A stretch of 64,000 nucleotides of DNA from Rotaria sordida (lineage: Eukaryota; Rotifera; Eurotatoria; Philodinida; Philodinidae), in NCBI GenBank assembly GCA_905250125.1, contig CAJNOL010001086.1, forward strand, positions 17,706-81,705, read 5' to 3'. The first letter of the stretch is position 1; each line of letters starts with the position of its first letter. This document shows, piece after piece, positions 13,237 to 24,732 of this stretch. The notes below the pieces were generated by a model. It worked only from the letters and a program-made list of their open reading frames with translations, had not been told where the DNA came from and made no database searches. The translations under genes and the position numbers were made by a program.

Positions 13237-13862
13237 ATGGCATCATTTTATCTCTTGTCAAGAGAAACGCAACAACTAGTTGCTTCTGTTGTGTGCATGA
13301 CAATTTTCTTTGTTGGTTTACTCAACATGATTGTCATGATAACGACACAATACTTCGAATATTGTCAGTCTGAACTTGATATGAAAAGTTCTCTTTGAGA
13401 ACAATTTGTCATATTGATCAAATTACCTCACATCCTCAAGAAGACAAAAGTTCTTAATTGATCATTATCAATAGTTCATTTCTCATTTCTTTCGAAGTCA
13501 GTTCAAATGGAAACAGCACGAAACAACAATTTGAAGTATGGTCAGTACCAATAGTATTCAAACCCAATGTGATGTGTATAGACGTGTAAATACAATTGAT
13601 TTCATTTTAATCTACGTTTTTTCTATCTTTTCAGATAAACAGCACGTATTCATGTTTTATTGATCCGACCGATACTCAACGACGACCACTAATACACAAA
13701 CCAGATATTAGTTCTGCTCGCAATGATTTTATCTGGTATGAGTTAGTGCCCACCTCAATGATGATAGCAGTATTCTTCGTAATAGTAAAAAAAGAGAAGA
13801 TAAAAATAAATTTGAATGTACCATTATTAGAATCAATCGAACAAAAAGATATCGATGGTTAA
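13237..13862 (+). CDS. Possible two-membrane-segment protein, BK beta-subunit-like (uncertain)
   Basis: Two separated plus-strand segments look coding. The first begins at 13237 (MASFYLLSRETQQLV) and runs into a hydrophobic stretch (SVVCMTIFFVGLLNMIVMIT). The last starts after a tttttctatcttttcag acceptor at about 13635 and reads INSTYSCFIDPTDTQRRP, then the second hydrophobic stretch LVPTSMMIAVFFVIV, ending at TAA 13860-13862. Two membrane helices around a Cys- and N-glycosylation-site-bearing loop, with C-F-x-D-P before helix 2, recall KCNMB subunits (which modulate calcium-activated BK potassium channels). The splice joining the first segment to the middle (ISFEVSSNGNSTKQQFE) could not be fixed in frame, so exon structure is unresolved and this may be a pseudogene. 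Confidence 0.3.
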
Positions 13863-13928
13863 TATCAAAAATTATAGAAATGTATTGAAGCTTTAGTTAG
13901 CAAAGGCTATTTTGAACGTCAATCAAAT
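13787..13928 (+). pseudogene. Cullin C-terminal-like relic
   Basis: In one frame the DNA reads KEKIKINLNVPLLESIEQKD, two in-frame stops, then KCIEALVSKGYFERQSNNKD. The first block resembles the cullin segment before the neddylation region (V-N-I-N-V-P) and the second the winged-helix KKCIDxLIxKxYLER block. The roughly 45 residues that normally lie between, including the neddylation IVRIMK motif, are missing. The palindromic MITE copy 2 starts 14 bases further on. The first block also overlaps the end of the two-membrane-segment ORF, so one of the two readings may be coincidence. Confidence 0.35.
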
Positions 13929-13941
13929 AACAAGGATGCGC

Positions 13942-14012
13942 TCAAGGGGGAAACATCGTACTTTTGTACTTTACGTACTTTAAATTACAAAAGTATGATG
14001 TTTCCCCCTTGG
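13942..14012. mobile_element. Palindromic MITE, copy 2 (about 71 bp)
   Basis: Starts caagggggaaacatcgtac and ends tatgatgtttcccccttg; same centre (gtactttacgtacttt) as the 11974-12053 copy but slightly shorter. Two near-identical palindromes 2 kb apart indicate recent mobility of a non-autonomous family. Confidence 0.75.
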
Positions 14013-15376
14013 GATGACGCCTCCACCCAATTTTGAAAAATTTTCCTTTTCTCAGCAAAACTGAATAATTTCCTTTGCTTTTTTGCTCACCAGTTTCTGC
14101 GACAAGAGTCGATCGTCTCCTCTTATGTCGTGAACTCTCTAAATAGAACCACATTCGGACGTATAGATGGCCACTTGTAAGAGATTGTTGCAAGAAAAAA
14201 TTTAATGGAACAAAAAATACAAATGCATAAAATTTTGCATTATTTCAATTCGTTCAAGAGTCGATAAAAACAACCGTCAGGTTTTTCATCATTTTTGAGA
14301 CTACTTTTACATTGAACTAAAAAAAGAACTCTTGAAATAATTATTAGAAGCTCTCTCATGATCTGTAATGGATCGACATCGATGATCTCGAAGTTTTTCA
14401 TGGAGTCTATTATTAAGATTGAAGTACACATTTTATACATTTTGTTTTCTTCTTAATGTTATATCTTGATCAATTTTTCTGGAATACTTCACACGTAAAT
14501 TGACAACCTCCATCGAAATCTATCCGAAAAGATTAATCGTCTCATATCAATTATAAATGTGCTTATTTCTACGCAATTTTATCTTTTCTCGTTCATTATA
14601 GACCTAAGATTTACAATTTGTTCTGGAAAAACATCAATGATGATTAGAGAATCATTTGTGTTGTTGACTCATAATTGAATCTGAACTAACAAAAAGGAAA
14701 AATATCAATGTAAAGCAAATTTTGTATTATAAGATTAATAACTCGAATCGAAATGTTTACTTCTTTATTTTTATCGGTTCAGTCAATAAACAAACAAGTT
14801 AACTTAGTAAATACAATCTAAAAATAACTATGAAAAGTATTACAAAGACTAGCGTACACATGATAAATTGAAAAATGAAATCAGTTTGAAACAATCTAAT
14901 TAATATTATGACAGACAAAGAACTGGAAGCATCATTATCTAAATGTATACGTTCTAATTCGTGGCTAAGATATACATAGTGGAATAATCTATAAGCCTAC
15001 TGACTAAGCAGCCGTTACCAACACTTGAATAGGTTGGTTATGGATGTCGTGCTTTGTATCGGCATACATTTCTATTTATCACACAATAAATCACATTTTC
15101 ATGTCGAAATCGAACATATTTAATAATGAATAATTTTACATTAAATATTATTTAATTGCAAAAGCATTATTAAAAATTTATTGATAGATATCTTGTATAG
15201 AAAAAAAAAAATTTCCCATTCATTACATTTAAAATTCTGAGCACTACAGAAAAGCTATGCATATAAAATTTGAAATTAATACAAATATTTTATATATTTG
15301 TTCGGACGGATAAATTTATCGAATTGAATAAAACAATCTGACGTTGAGTCTTATTTCGAAAATATGATAAATGAAA
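14013..15376. other. Intergenic, no recognised gene
   Basis: Downstream of the MAP10-like gene. AT-rich, with only short ORFs that match nothing I recognise. No structured repeat seen. Confidence 0.5.
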
Positions 15377-18071
15377 TCATGTAGATTGTTGTGTTGATGG
15401 TCGGGTACTTGAGTCATTACCACCATCAGTAAAACTATAATAAAAATTTTTCAAAAAAAAAACTTATAAAAGAAATTAAATTAAACTTACTAATCGGTAA
15501 CATCAGTAATTGAAAATCCTAAATCATTTTTTTCATTATTTTCTTGTTTTCGTTGAGATATTGTTGGTTCAGATGATGGTGATGGTGATGGTGGTGATGA
15601 TGATGATGATGATGATGATCGACTTAATTCTTTTGATGCATCTTGACTTGTTGTTGATGATGATTTCATAGTTGGATCAGGTTTTTCTTGTATTTTTTCT
15701 AATGATGATGGTTGCATACTATTTCTATCTATAGTTGCACTATCAATATCAACTTTATTAAGTAGAGAAAAATGTGAAAGTGTGCCCGTATTAAGTAATT
15801 GAGGTGATGGTGGAAGAATACGATCATTTGATGTTAATTCTTTTCGTGGTGATATTGGAGATTTTGATCGTGTATCTGTTTGACTTTCATATGCAGCACG
15901 ACGAGCTCGAGAAAATTCCGTATATAATCGATGAGCACGTGTTGTACCATAAGAAAATGGTGGTTTTTGTACGATTATATTTTTATACGTAGAGATCGGC
16001 TTTTAGAAAAGAAAACAAAGAGATGATCATAAGTAGAAAAAAAACAAAGCAGAGATTAAAAATGAAATACTTGAACAGATGTTGATTTTGGTGGAAGACG
16101 TGGAGTAGGAATAGTTTCTTCAATAGTTGTCATTTGTTCAGCTAAAGCAATTTCTCGTTCAATTCGTTTATTAAATTTTGGTTTAGAGAGACGATCAACT
16201 AAATTTCGTACATCAGTTTTTGTAACTATCATTTGTCTTCTATTATCGGATGATGGTGGATAAAGTCGATTAGTATTTTTAATATTTCTTGTTACAATAA
16301 CAGATTTTGTTCGAATAGAACGAATATTTGTTATTGATTTAGGTCGTATTAAAGTTTGTTTTAATTTTTCTTGTCGTTTTTGTTCAGCTGAATGTGATCG
16401 TTGAATTGATATAGGTAAATTTTGTTGATGTTCTTGTAAAGTTAAAGCTTCTTCAACTAATGCACGAAGAAGTGGAAAATTATGTAGAAAATCTTTTGTT
16501 AATAATTGTTTTTTTGGTATTTGTTTTGTTTGAGGAATAACTACTGATGGTGGTGGTGATGATGATGATAAATTAAAACGAACATTATGTGTAGATTTTG
16601 ATTTTCGTTGTTGTTGTTGTTGTTTATTATTAATATCTTCATTTTTATCATCAACATCAAATTCATCATGAAAACTATCAATAGGAATTGATGCAAGATA
16701 AGATAAACGATTTTCTTTTGCTTCATCTATATATTTAGCATTTATTGGTGTCATCATTTGAAGAAAATCAGAATTTGAATTAAAATAAAGTGGTGGTGGT
16801 TGATAAGAAGAAATTAATGGATCATCAAGTGATGGATCTTCAATTGTACGTAAATATCGACCTTTAGAATGATAATATCCAGTTGGATGAGATTTTGTAC
16901 TTGTCCAACGTGTTTGAGCCGATTTATTATTATTTGATGATGATGGAAGATCACTACGTGATAATTGTAAACCAACATCTTTCTTTTCATTAACAAAATG
17001 AATATGTTTAACAATTGTATCTGTCGATGGTGGTGGTGGTGGTGGTGGTACTAATGATTCAGTAACTTGTTCTTTAGTTGCAGTCGGAACTCTAACAAAA
17101 TTTAAAAAAAAGACGAGATTATATATTTATGTTTTTTTTTTGACATATTCAAACGATAATCTTGTAATGAAACTTCGGTTTAAAAATATCAAGCCTCGGT
17201 GACTTCAATATTTGGAGAAATTCGATTTCTTCCATATATTCAGAGGTTTTCATGATCAAAACATTTTCGTTCCAAAACAAACAAATATTATATTTAGAAT
17301 CAACATAAAAATTTGTATCGAATAGTATACTTTATATTCGAAACTAATCTTCGTTAAATTTTCGATCGTGGATGAACCACAGATTTAGATCATCTTATAA
17401 TAGAATTCTTGTTAATCTTACTTTTTATCTGTTTTTTTTACGACAACTTCATCATCAAGCATAGGTAAATGTGTTAAAATTGTTGTACCATAATGACAAA
17501 AACGAATAGCAACATCACAAGTACCAATAGATGTTCCCATTAAATTAAAAAGTGTACAATGAAATGTTTGTTGTTCAACAAGTGGTATATCATAACCATT
17601 TTTAATAATTGATTGATTTAATATTTCAATTAATTCATTTAATTTAATATTACAACTACCAATAAATTGTGTTGTATTATTATTTATACCTTTATCATTA
17701 ATTTGATCAATAAGTAAAAGAAAAAGTGGAACATTTAATAAATGTGTATATAATGTTTTAAAATAAATTTTAAATAAACATGATTTTCCACGTTTAAAAT
17801 TAAATTTTCCATTAGCACTACGAAGTTCATAAAATTGATCTGAAAGTAATTGACGCCATGATAAATTTGGATAATCACGTTTTAAATTATGAAATTCATC
17901 AATTTGCCATTGATCAAAATAAGGTATTGATACAGCTGGATAATCAAGTAAACGAAAAACTATACATGGTAAATGACATTCAATATTAAGATTAATATGA
18001 ACTTGACTTATAAGTACTTCAATTGAAATAAGACTTAAAAGATTTTCATTTTCAGTCATAGTTCCTGGCAT
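15377..18071 (-). CDS. MAP10: MAP10-like microtubule-associated protein, four exons
   Basis: Exons 18071-17422, 17091-16071, 15999-15491 and 15434-15377 splice in frame to about 745 residues. The N-terminus matches the MAP10 globular region: CIVFRLLDYPAVSIP (compare AFRLLDFP), FKRGKSCLFKIY (compare FxRGKSCLF), then PLFLLLIDQ and FIGSCNIKL, with GTCDVAIRF closing it. The middle exon has a proline run, a Gln run and FPLLRALVEEALTLQ, a short block also seen in vertebrate MAP10. The C-terminus is Ser/Pro/acidic and ends near DVTDYFTDGG. MAP10 stabilises microtubules and acts in cytokinesis; applying this here is inference. The start codon lies directly after a strong acceptor (tttttttattag). A second in-frame ATG four codons on is an alternative start. 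Confidence 0.75.
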
Positions 18072-18073
18072 CT
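18072..18073 (-). promoter_or_regulatory. AG acceptor directly before the MAP10-like ATG
   Basis: A long minus-strand T-rich tract ends in ttttattag and the next base is the A of ATG. Joining it to the upstream ORP-like exons gives the wrong phase and a stop, so trans-splicing of a leader is the simplest reading. Confidence 0.5.
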
Positions 18074-18330
18074 AATAAAAAAAAACAAATACATAAAAAA
18101 AAAGATTATCGATATATATTATTGTATAAAAAAAAAAATGAAGCTGGAGTTTATTGCGAAAGGAAAAAAAACATGGAAGAAAACAATGTATACATATATA
18201 TTCGTTTTGTGGAAAAATAATATATTTTTTTTTTGCAATATGGACTAAAATAAGACTCGTTAAATTGAAGAATCGATCATGTACATTTAGTGAAACGAAT
18301 AGATCACTAAGAATAATAATAATAATGTTT

Positions 18331-21261
18331 TCACTGTAATGAATCTGATGTACTAATCGGAGTACCAACATTAGCTATTATTTAAAAAACAAAAAAAAAG
18401 AGAATTTTAAATAATTATTAATAATAAAAGAAAATTTTAATATACGTCGTAAGTTTTTTATTGATAATGTAGTATCATTCGGCGATGGTGATTGACTAAG
18501 ACCACTGAGACTATAAGAGAAAAAATAAAACATATATTAAGAAAGGAAAAACTCAGTAAAATTTCGATATCTCAAGAGTGAAGATTCGAAAAGCTAAATC
18601 ATTCTAGACTTTTCTATTATTCACTAGTCGAAAAGAAATTTGATAATTATACAGTAGTTTTCTAAAATTTTCTTGATTACCGATGTGAAACAACATTTTT
18701 CATGACAACTTCGATCACATTTTTGACTTATTCATAGTGAGTAATATGAAAAAATAATTTTTCTATTTTCAATATGAACTCATAAATAACATGATCTTTA
18801 TGATAAAAACTTTATTCAAACGAATAGCTAGTCAAAGAAAACATTCTACAGCTGTTTTTAAATAACTTCTTATCAATAAAAGTTAGAAACCTGCAGTTTC
18901 TGTTATGATCTTCTTTCACAATGAGACTTTAACAATAGGAACACACAAATAACAACATAACTACAAGAAACAAAGGAAAAACAATCAAATTATTCAAGCT
19001 AAAAGTAACATATTCATTTTTTTTCTAATCACAGAGGATATATCTTCTATTGTCATTAACGATTAAAGAAAAACAAATTTTAAAATAATTCATTATTTGT
19101 TTATTTCTCTTTCATTTATTAGCTTTCCGATTTCAGAAATCTAATTTTAGTATTATCTCAAATAGTAAATAATAAACAAAAAATATAGAAGATAACAAAC
19201 AATAAATCTCTTGAATATTAATTGTTCATACCTTGATGTTTTACTCAAGGAAGAATGTGAATTCGATTGTGATGATAAACCAGTACTTAAATTTGATTTA
19301 CCACTAGTACCACTATTATATGATTGACTCAATTGTTTACCGGATAGATTTGACATTGTTGATTGTGGTGAATGAGGTGAAGGTACAGATAGAGAAAGAG
19401 GTTCCGTGTCAGGTGTTCTGTACAAATAGACAAAAAAAAACATATTTTTTTTTAGTGTTTCATTTTCTTTCAATATTTAGTTAAACCGTCTTCGAGTAAG
19501 TATGATCAAACTGTCTTGTAATGAATGTATACATGATTGAGATATAGAACGAAGTAGTAACATATCCTAATATTCGAAAATTACAAAAAAAAAAAAATCA
19601 AATTAATTGTTTGTTTATATACTTTAGATAATGAGTTTAGATGACTTCTATCTGGTATTGCCTAAAATAATAAAATAATAGATATACGAAAATAAATTCA
19701 ATAAAATAATATACTTCTATTGTTTCGACAAATTCTCGCTGATTTACTTCAACACATTGTATGACTTCTTTCATTTCTTTTAAAGTTTGTTGATGATGAT
19801 AGATTCTATAAAATGGAAAAGAAAAAAGTAGAAATAAAAATCAAATATCCATTAAGTATACTGTGAATTTCGTCGATTTGATGAACGAGTTTGTACATCA
19901 TTTGGAGATGATGATAAATTAATTAAATTAGATTTTGATGATGATAATGACGAAACAAACTTAAGAAATCAAAAGAGAAAAATACATTTTTTTTTATTAC
20001 CTTTAAAACAACTACTAATACTTACAATATCAGCTGCTTTTAATCCAGAACATACTCGTAATTTATCAATCCACTTTTGTCTATCTTTAGCATCACTAGC
20101 TAAAGAAAGAAAATAAACATTTATAGAAAATATTTAATTAGAAATTTTAAATATACCTCGAAATTTAAATGAATCACCACTTCCTATTTGTAAAGTAAAA
20201 GTAACATCATCTTCATTCGATGGTGATATCCAACAATCTGTTAAATCAATTACACCTCTTGGACCTTTTTTTCGAACTTCATCTGGCTATAATCAAATAA
20301 TTTAATAAAATTTGAAAAAAAAAACAAAACAATTAATCAATTATATACCATAAAATAAAGTAAACTTTTTGTTTCGGAATCTAATACAAAATATCGTGTT
20401 TGATATCCTTTAAATGCATTTGTATATTTATTCAAATACCCTTGAAATCTAATAATTACTTATATATATATATATATATATATATTCATATAAAGGGTGA
20501 TCGAAAAGGAATCCGACAAAATATTCATTCATTTTTTCCAGTCTTTTTAAAGAGCCTACAGAAATTTGAAAATACTTGATTAGAATCAGAATTTTGTATT
20601 TTTTTTCGAATATAGATTCAACATTTTTGTAAGATTTCAGGTCTAGGAGTTATGAATCGACTTTGTCCATAAATTAACTTTGGATGAACTTTTGCGCGCT
20701 AAAACTTAACCAAAGTAGAAGTGAAAATTATTTCAAATATAGCGAACGAACAAGCAAACATTTTTCAATAAAAATAACATATTAATAATTAGTTATCTCT
20801 AAGGTATTTGTTAATAATAAGTGTTTTAGTAAGAGACACCATGTCAATTTAGGTAATCTTCTCGATTTTTATAGAAAACAGACTTTTAAACTAAGCTGAA
20901 TGATTGTTCTAAAACTCTTAATTTTTCTATCACTTTATTGAGAACAATTTTACCTTTAATTCTATGAAAACAAAATTGGTAATATAGTGTATGTAGTAAA
21001 GGAGACTATAGTAGCAAAATACAGCAGTTTTCTCGATCCAGAAGTTCTACAAAAATTTTAAATTCATATTCTGAAAGAACACAAAATTTTAATTCTAATC
21101 CAATATTTTCAAATTTCTGTAAGATCTGAAAAATGAAATGAACATTTTATCTAATTACTTTTCGATCATCCATTATTAATAAATTCTTTATATATATATA
21201 TATATATATATATTTGAACTCACGTCGATTCATCAATTGTATTCCAATTAAAACTAAACAT
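18331..21261 (-). CDS. OSBPL10/11-type PH-domain protein lacking the sterol-binding (ORD) domain
   Basis: About eleven small exons splice in phase to roughly 317 residues. Residues about 14-110 form a PH domain closest to ORP10/ORP11: TFQGYLNKYTNAFKGYQTRY, FVLDSETKSLLYF, KKGPRGVIDL, ISPSNEDDVTFTLQ, FKFRASDAKDRQKWIDKL. A helical block follows (QTLKEMKEVIQCVE, FVETIEAIPD, LSKDMLLLRSISQSCIHSL), matching the ORP10 segment between PH and ORD (compare LDQDLLLLKATSAATLSCL). Then comes a Ser-rich linker, and the frame ends at TGA 18331-18333. The lipid-transfer ORD with its EQVSHHPP signature is absent, and the next gene begins 260 bp away. The protein may bind phosphoinositides or partners without moving lipid (inference). 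Intron 1 contains a MITE (20495-21173). The start ATG again follows an AG acceptor. Confidence 0.8.
18554..18638. repeat. Solo fragment of the 5972-6324 foldback family
   Basis: cagtaaaatttcgatatct followed by gaagattcgaaaagctaaat and ctagacttttctattattca closely matches the right arm of the element at about 6252-6324. It lies in an intron of the ORP-like gene. Confidence 0.65.
20495..21173. mobile_element. MITE family A, copy 1, inside intron 1 of the ORP-like gene
   Basis: Ends are gggtgatcgaaaaggaat and, reverse-complemented on the right, ggatgatcgaaaagtaat. Subterminal blocks (agcctacagaaatttgaaaa; ttcgaatatagattcaa) are inverted at the right end. The interior contains tatagtgtatgtagtaaagg and a gacaccatgtcaatttaggt block, both shared with the copy at 51140-51735 but in opposite orientation. 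No coding capacity; about 680 bp. Confidence 0.8.
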
Positions 21262-21263
21262 CT
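21262..21263 (-). promoter_or_regulatory. AG acceptor directly before the ORP-like ATG
   Basis: The minus strand reads ttcatttttgtag followed immediately by ATGTTTAG. Candidate trans-splice acceptor. Confidence 0.45.
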
Positions 21264-21922
21264 ACAAAAATGAATCTTAGAAAAATTTCATTGTCTATCT
21301 TATATATAATAAGTTTCAGTTTATTTTTGACAAAAAAAAAAGAAAAGACAAAGAATAACAACATTATTTGACAGTGGGATGAAATACAAGAGAAAGATTG
21401 CTATGAACCATATATATATATAGTTGCTTATCTCTTTAATTTTAGAGAATTATATTTTGAGAGAAACAAATATTATAAACCGAATGCTAATGAAAATTTT
21501 ATGCAAGTTGAATGTATTCGATGAAATAAAGAGAAAAGAAAAACTATACATATATAAAAATCACAGAATTGAGAAAAGTTCAGTATGAAATAAACATAGG
21601 AAAAAAAAAAGATTTTTATATTTTTAGTATTTTTTTTTCTTGTAACAAATCGTTATCATTGAATAAATAATAATAATAAGAAGAAGAAGAAAATAACAAA
21701 ATTAGAAATGATACGATTAAACTAGCTAATATAATGTTGTTATATATGTATATATATATATATATGTGTGTATTTTTTTAACAAATGCATTCCTTTCAAC
21801 AGATAGATAGACTATAGAAAAAAACATTGTAATGAACATTAGAAAAATATGGCTATGATGAAAGCCAAGGAAAAAAATATGCACAATATAACAGAAAAAA
21901 AAAAAGAAATTTATGTTTTGTT
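21264..21922. other. Short intergenic region with simple repeats
   Basis: Between the ORP-like gene and the 3' end of the PAK gene. Contains an AT dinucleotide tract near 21741-21765 and A-rich runs. No gene seen. Confidence 0.6.
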
Positions 21923-24732
21923 TTAATTATTATCATTCTTACAAACAGCTTTTATATTTGGAACAAGTGATGAGAGTGGTTTTGCACGTTTAATAAATGA
22001 ATGTTGAAGAAGTTCATATGTATCTGCACGTTGTTGAGGATCAATTGTAAGACAACGTTTAAGAAAATTCATTGTATCAAATGATACACGTGCTTGGGAT
22101 TCAGAAGTTATTGTTGGTGGTTCTTCTTGCATTGCTATTTTACACATAGCACGAAATGGTTGTTCATTTATATATGGTGGTGATCCATCAATCATTTCAA
22201 TCATTAAAATACCTAATGACTAAAAACAAAAACAAAAATAGAAATATGAAAGATTAAGAAAAAAAAATTCTAACCCATATATCAACTTTTCGATCATATT
22301 TAAGTCTAAGAATAGAAAAGCTTTTTTTTTAAATTATAATTCAAATATAAACAAAATTTTTACTTTTTAATCACTTCTGGTGACATCCAATAAGGTGTTC
22401 CAACCATTGTTGTTCGTAAACTTTCAGTATTAGCTAATTGAGCACAAAAACCAAAATCAGTTAATTTAACTATATTGAAAATAAATTCGAATATATATAT
22501 AAATATTCTCTTATAGAATTTTTTTTTTATACCTGAACCATCAAATCCAACAAGAACATTATCGGATTTAACATCACGATGTATTATATTTTTACTATGA
22601 AGAAATTGAAGTGCTTCAAGACATTCTTTTGTAACAGCAGCCATTTGACCTTCATCAAGTACTGTTTGTTCAACAATATGTGTTAATTGTCCACCATTCA
22701 TATATTCCATTACAACTAAAAATAAATAATTTATATTAATTAAATATTGAAAAAATTGATAAATTAACAAAATCATACTCCATAATTCACTTGGTCTTAA
22801 ATAACAATCAAGAAAATTAACAATCGAACGAAATCGACAATTTTTCATAACACGAATTTCACTAACAATTAATTCTTTTCGTGGTTGTTTTGACCAAAGC
22901 ATTCGTTTTATAGCAATTTTTGTATTTGTTTTTGTATCAAGTGCTAAATCAACATCACCAGCAGCACTATTAATAATAATAAGAAAAATAAAATTTAATA
23001 TAACTTTAAAAATTAACAAAAGAAAAAAAAAACGAATAAATTTCATTCATACCCTGAACCAAGTTTTTTCTTTATAATAAATCTTGTCATTGGATCATCT
23101 TTAGCAGCAATTGGTTCTAAATAATAATGAGAATATTACTTTAAAACAAACAAACAAATTTGTATGATTACTAACCAAGTTCTTTAATAGCTTCTTCTTC
23201 TGACATTTTTCTTCGATTATTTTTTAATTTATGTCGTGCAACAAGTTTTTCTTGATGTGTAGGTGATATGGGTTCAGTTTGTGGTGTAACTATTTGATGA
23301 TTTTCTTTATTAACAATTGGATTTGTTTTAGTTGTAGATATAATAGGATGAATAGGAGATGTTATTTTACTTGCTGCAGCTATGACTCGAGTAGTTTTCG
23401 GTGGTAATTCTGGTGGTTGATCAGTTTGTTTACGAGATTTTCCATTATTATTATTATTATTATTTATTACTGTTATATCATCATTAACATGATTACGAAC
23501 CGGAATAGGAGGTGGAACAATAGACTGCATAGGAGTAGGTTTTATCAATGATGATGTCGTTAGATTTTCATTATATTGAATATTATCAATTGATTCATTA
23601 ACAAGTGTATCACGATTAATTTGATAGACAAGATTATTAACACCAACTTCTCGAAGTTGATTTGATATAGGTGTTGTCGGATGAGAATTACTAGATGTAT
23701 TAGATTCTGGTGAATGATCTTCATCATCAGATTTTCTACTAGATATCTAACAAAAAGACAATTATATTTTATTCGATATCAAGATATGTTATCAACACGT
23801 ACTTCTATACTCTGTTTACGACGTGTTGTAGCACGTTTAAGTTCTTCAAAGAAATTTGTAGATGGCTGAAAAATAAAATTTTGAATATTTTCTTATTGAA
23901 AACAAAAAAAAAATAAAATGAAAATTTTTACATTTGTATTCATATGTGAAGATGGGAAACCAGGAGGATATTTTTTTGAACTAGGATGATTAGCTTTATA
24001 GAAAACAAAAAACAAATATTTCAAATATCGTTTTTTTTTTGTTTTTAAGTATTTTTTCTTACCATAAGGATCTGTAGATGGTGATGAAAATGATCCATTA
24101 CTATTTAATCTTTCTTGTGATGATCTAAGATCACTTTCCGTTTCACTTAATTCATCACCTGATTCATATGATATTCCATCGGGATGAAATTTATCTTGAA
24201 TACGCATATGTTTTGTTGGATTACCTATTATTAAATTTATTTTATTAAAAAAACAAAAAGACAAAAAAATACTCACGACTTTCACGAATTGTTTGTTGAA
24301 TAACTTTAAGTGCACAAGTCATAACTCGAGCTTTATCTTCAGGCTTGGAGTGACTAAATTATTTGTTATGATGAAATGTATATATATATTGATTAGATAA
24401 CTATAACAAAGTACAATCTTACGCAAATAAATTTTTTACTTGCTCTTCCCACTCATTTGGTAAACCATGAAATGTATTCGTTTGTGGATCATAAGATACA
24501 TGAATATTTTTTGTTACACTTATTGGTGTTGAAATTTCAGATATTTGTGGATGAGTTTTTTTTGATAAAAAATTACGAAATAAACCAAAACTCATGTTTA
24601 TACTAAAAAATAAAAAAATAATAGAAATTTACTTTTTTGTTATTCTTTTATTTTAATCTATATAAAATTAACAAACCAAGTTGTTTTTTCATAATCTAAA
24701 TCAGATGATAATGATGATGATTGTGCTGACAT
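21923..24732 (-). CDS. PAK: p21-activated kinase, group I (PAK1/2/3-like)
   Basis: Serine/threonine kinase activated by Rac/Cdc42-GTP, acting on the cytoskeleton. The N-terminus spliced from two exons reads MSAQSSSLSS, then GLFRNFLSKKT. The CRIB is ISTPISVTKNIHVSYD...F-HGLPNEW; the first CRIB His is replaced by Lys, the second is kept. An autoinhibitory-like stretch (QVKNLFAHSKPED) follows. The long linker is Ser/Asn-rich, with PPPIPVR and PPELPPKTTR as possible SH3 ligands. The kinase domain has the loop GSGAAGDV completed across an intron, AIKRM lysine, HRDVKSDNVL, DFGFCAQ, activation loop LRTTMVGTPYWMSPEV with the PAK threonine, and DIWSLGILMIEMIDGSPPY. It ends KAVCKNDNN with TAA at 21923-21925. 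About ten exons; complete by all conserved landmarks. The linker between CRIB and kinase is unusually Asn/Ser-rich. Confidence 0.9.

Noticed and set aside
20461-20486. AT dinucleotide runs as CRISPR-like or functional repeats
   Set aside because: Plain microsatellites; no spacer structure anywhere in the window.
15377-21261. One fused gene joining the ORP-like PH exons to the MAP10-like exons
   Set aside because: The only plausible donor (18337, ca|gtgaaa) joins in the wrong phase and yields a stop within a few codons; the ORP-like frame has its own TGA.
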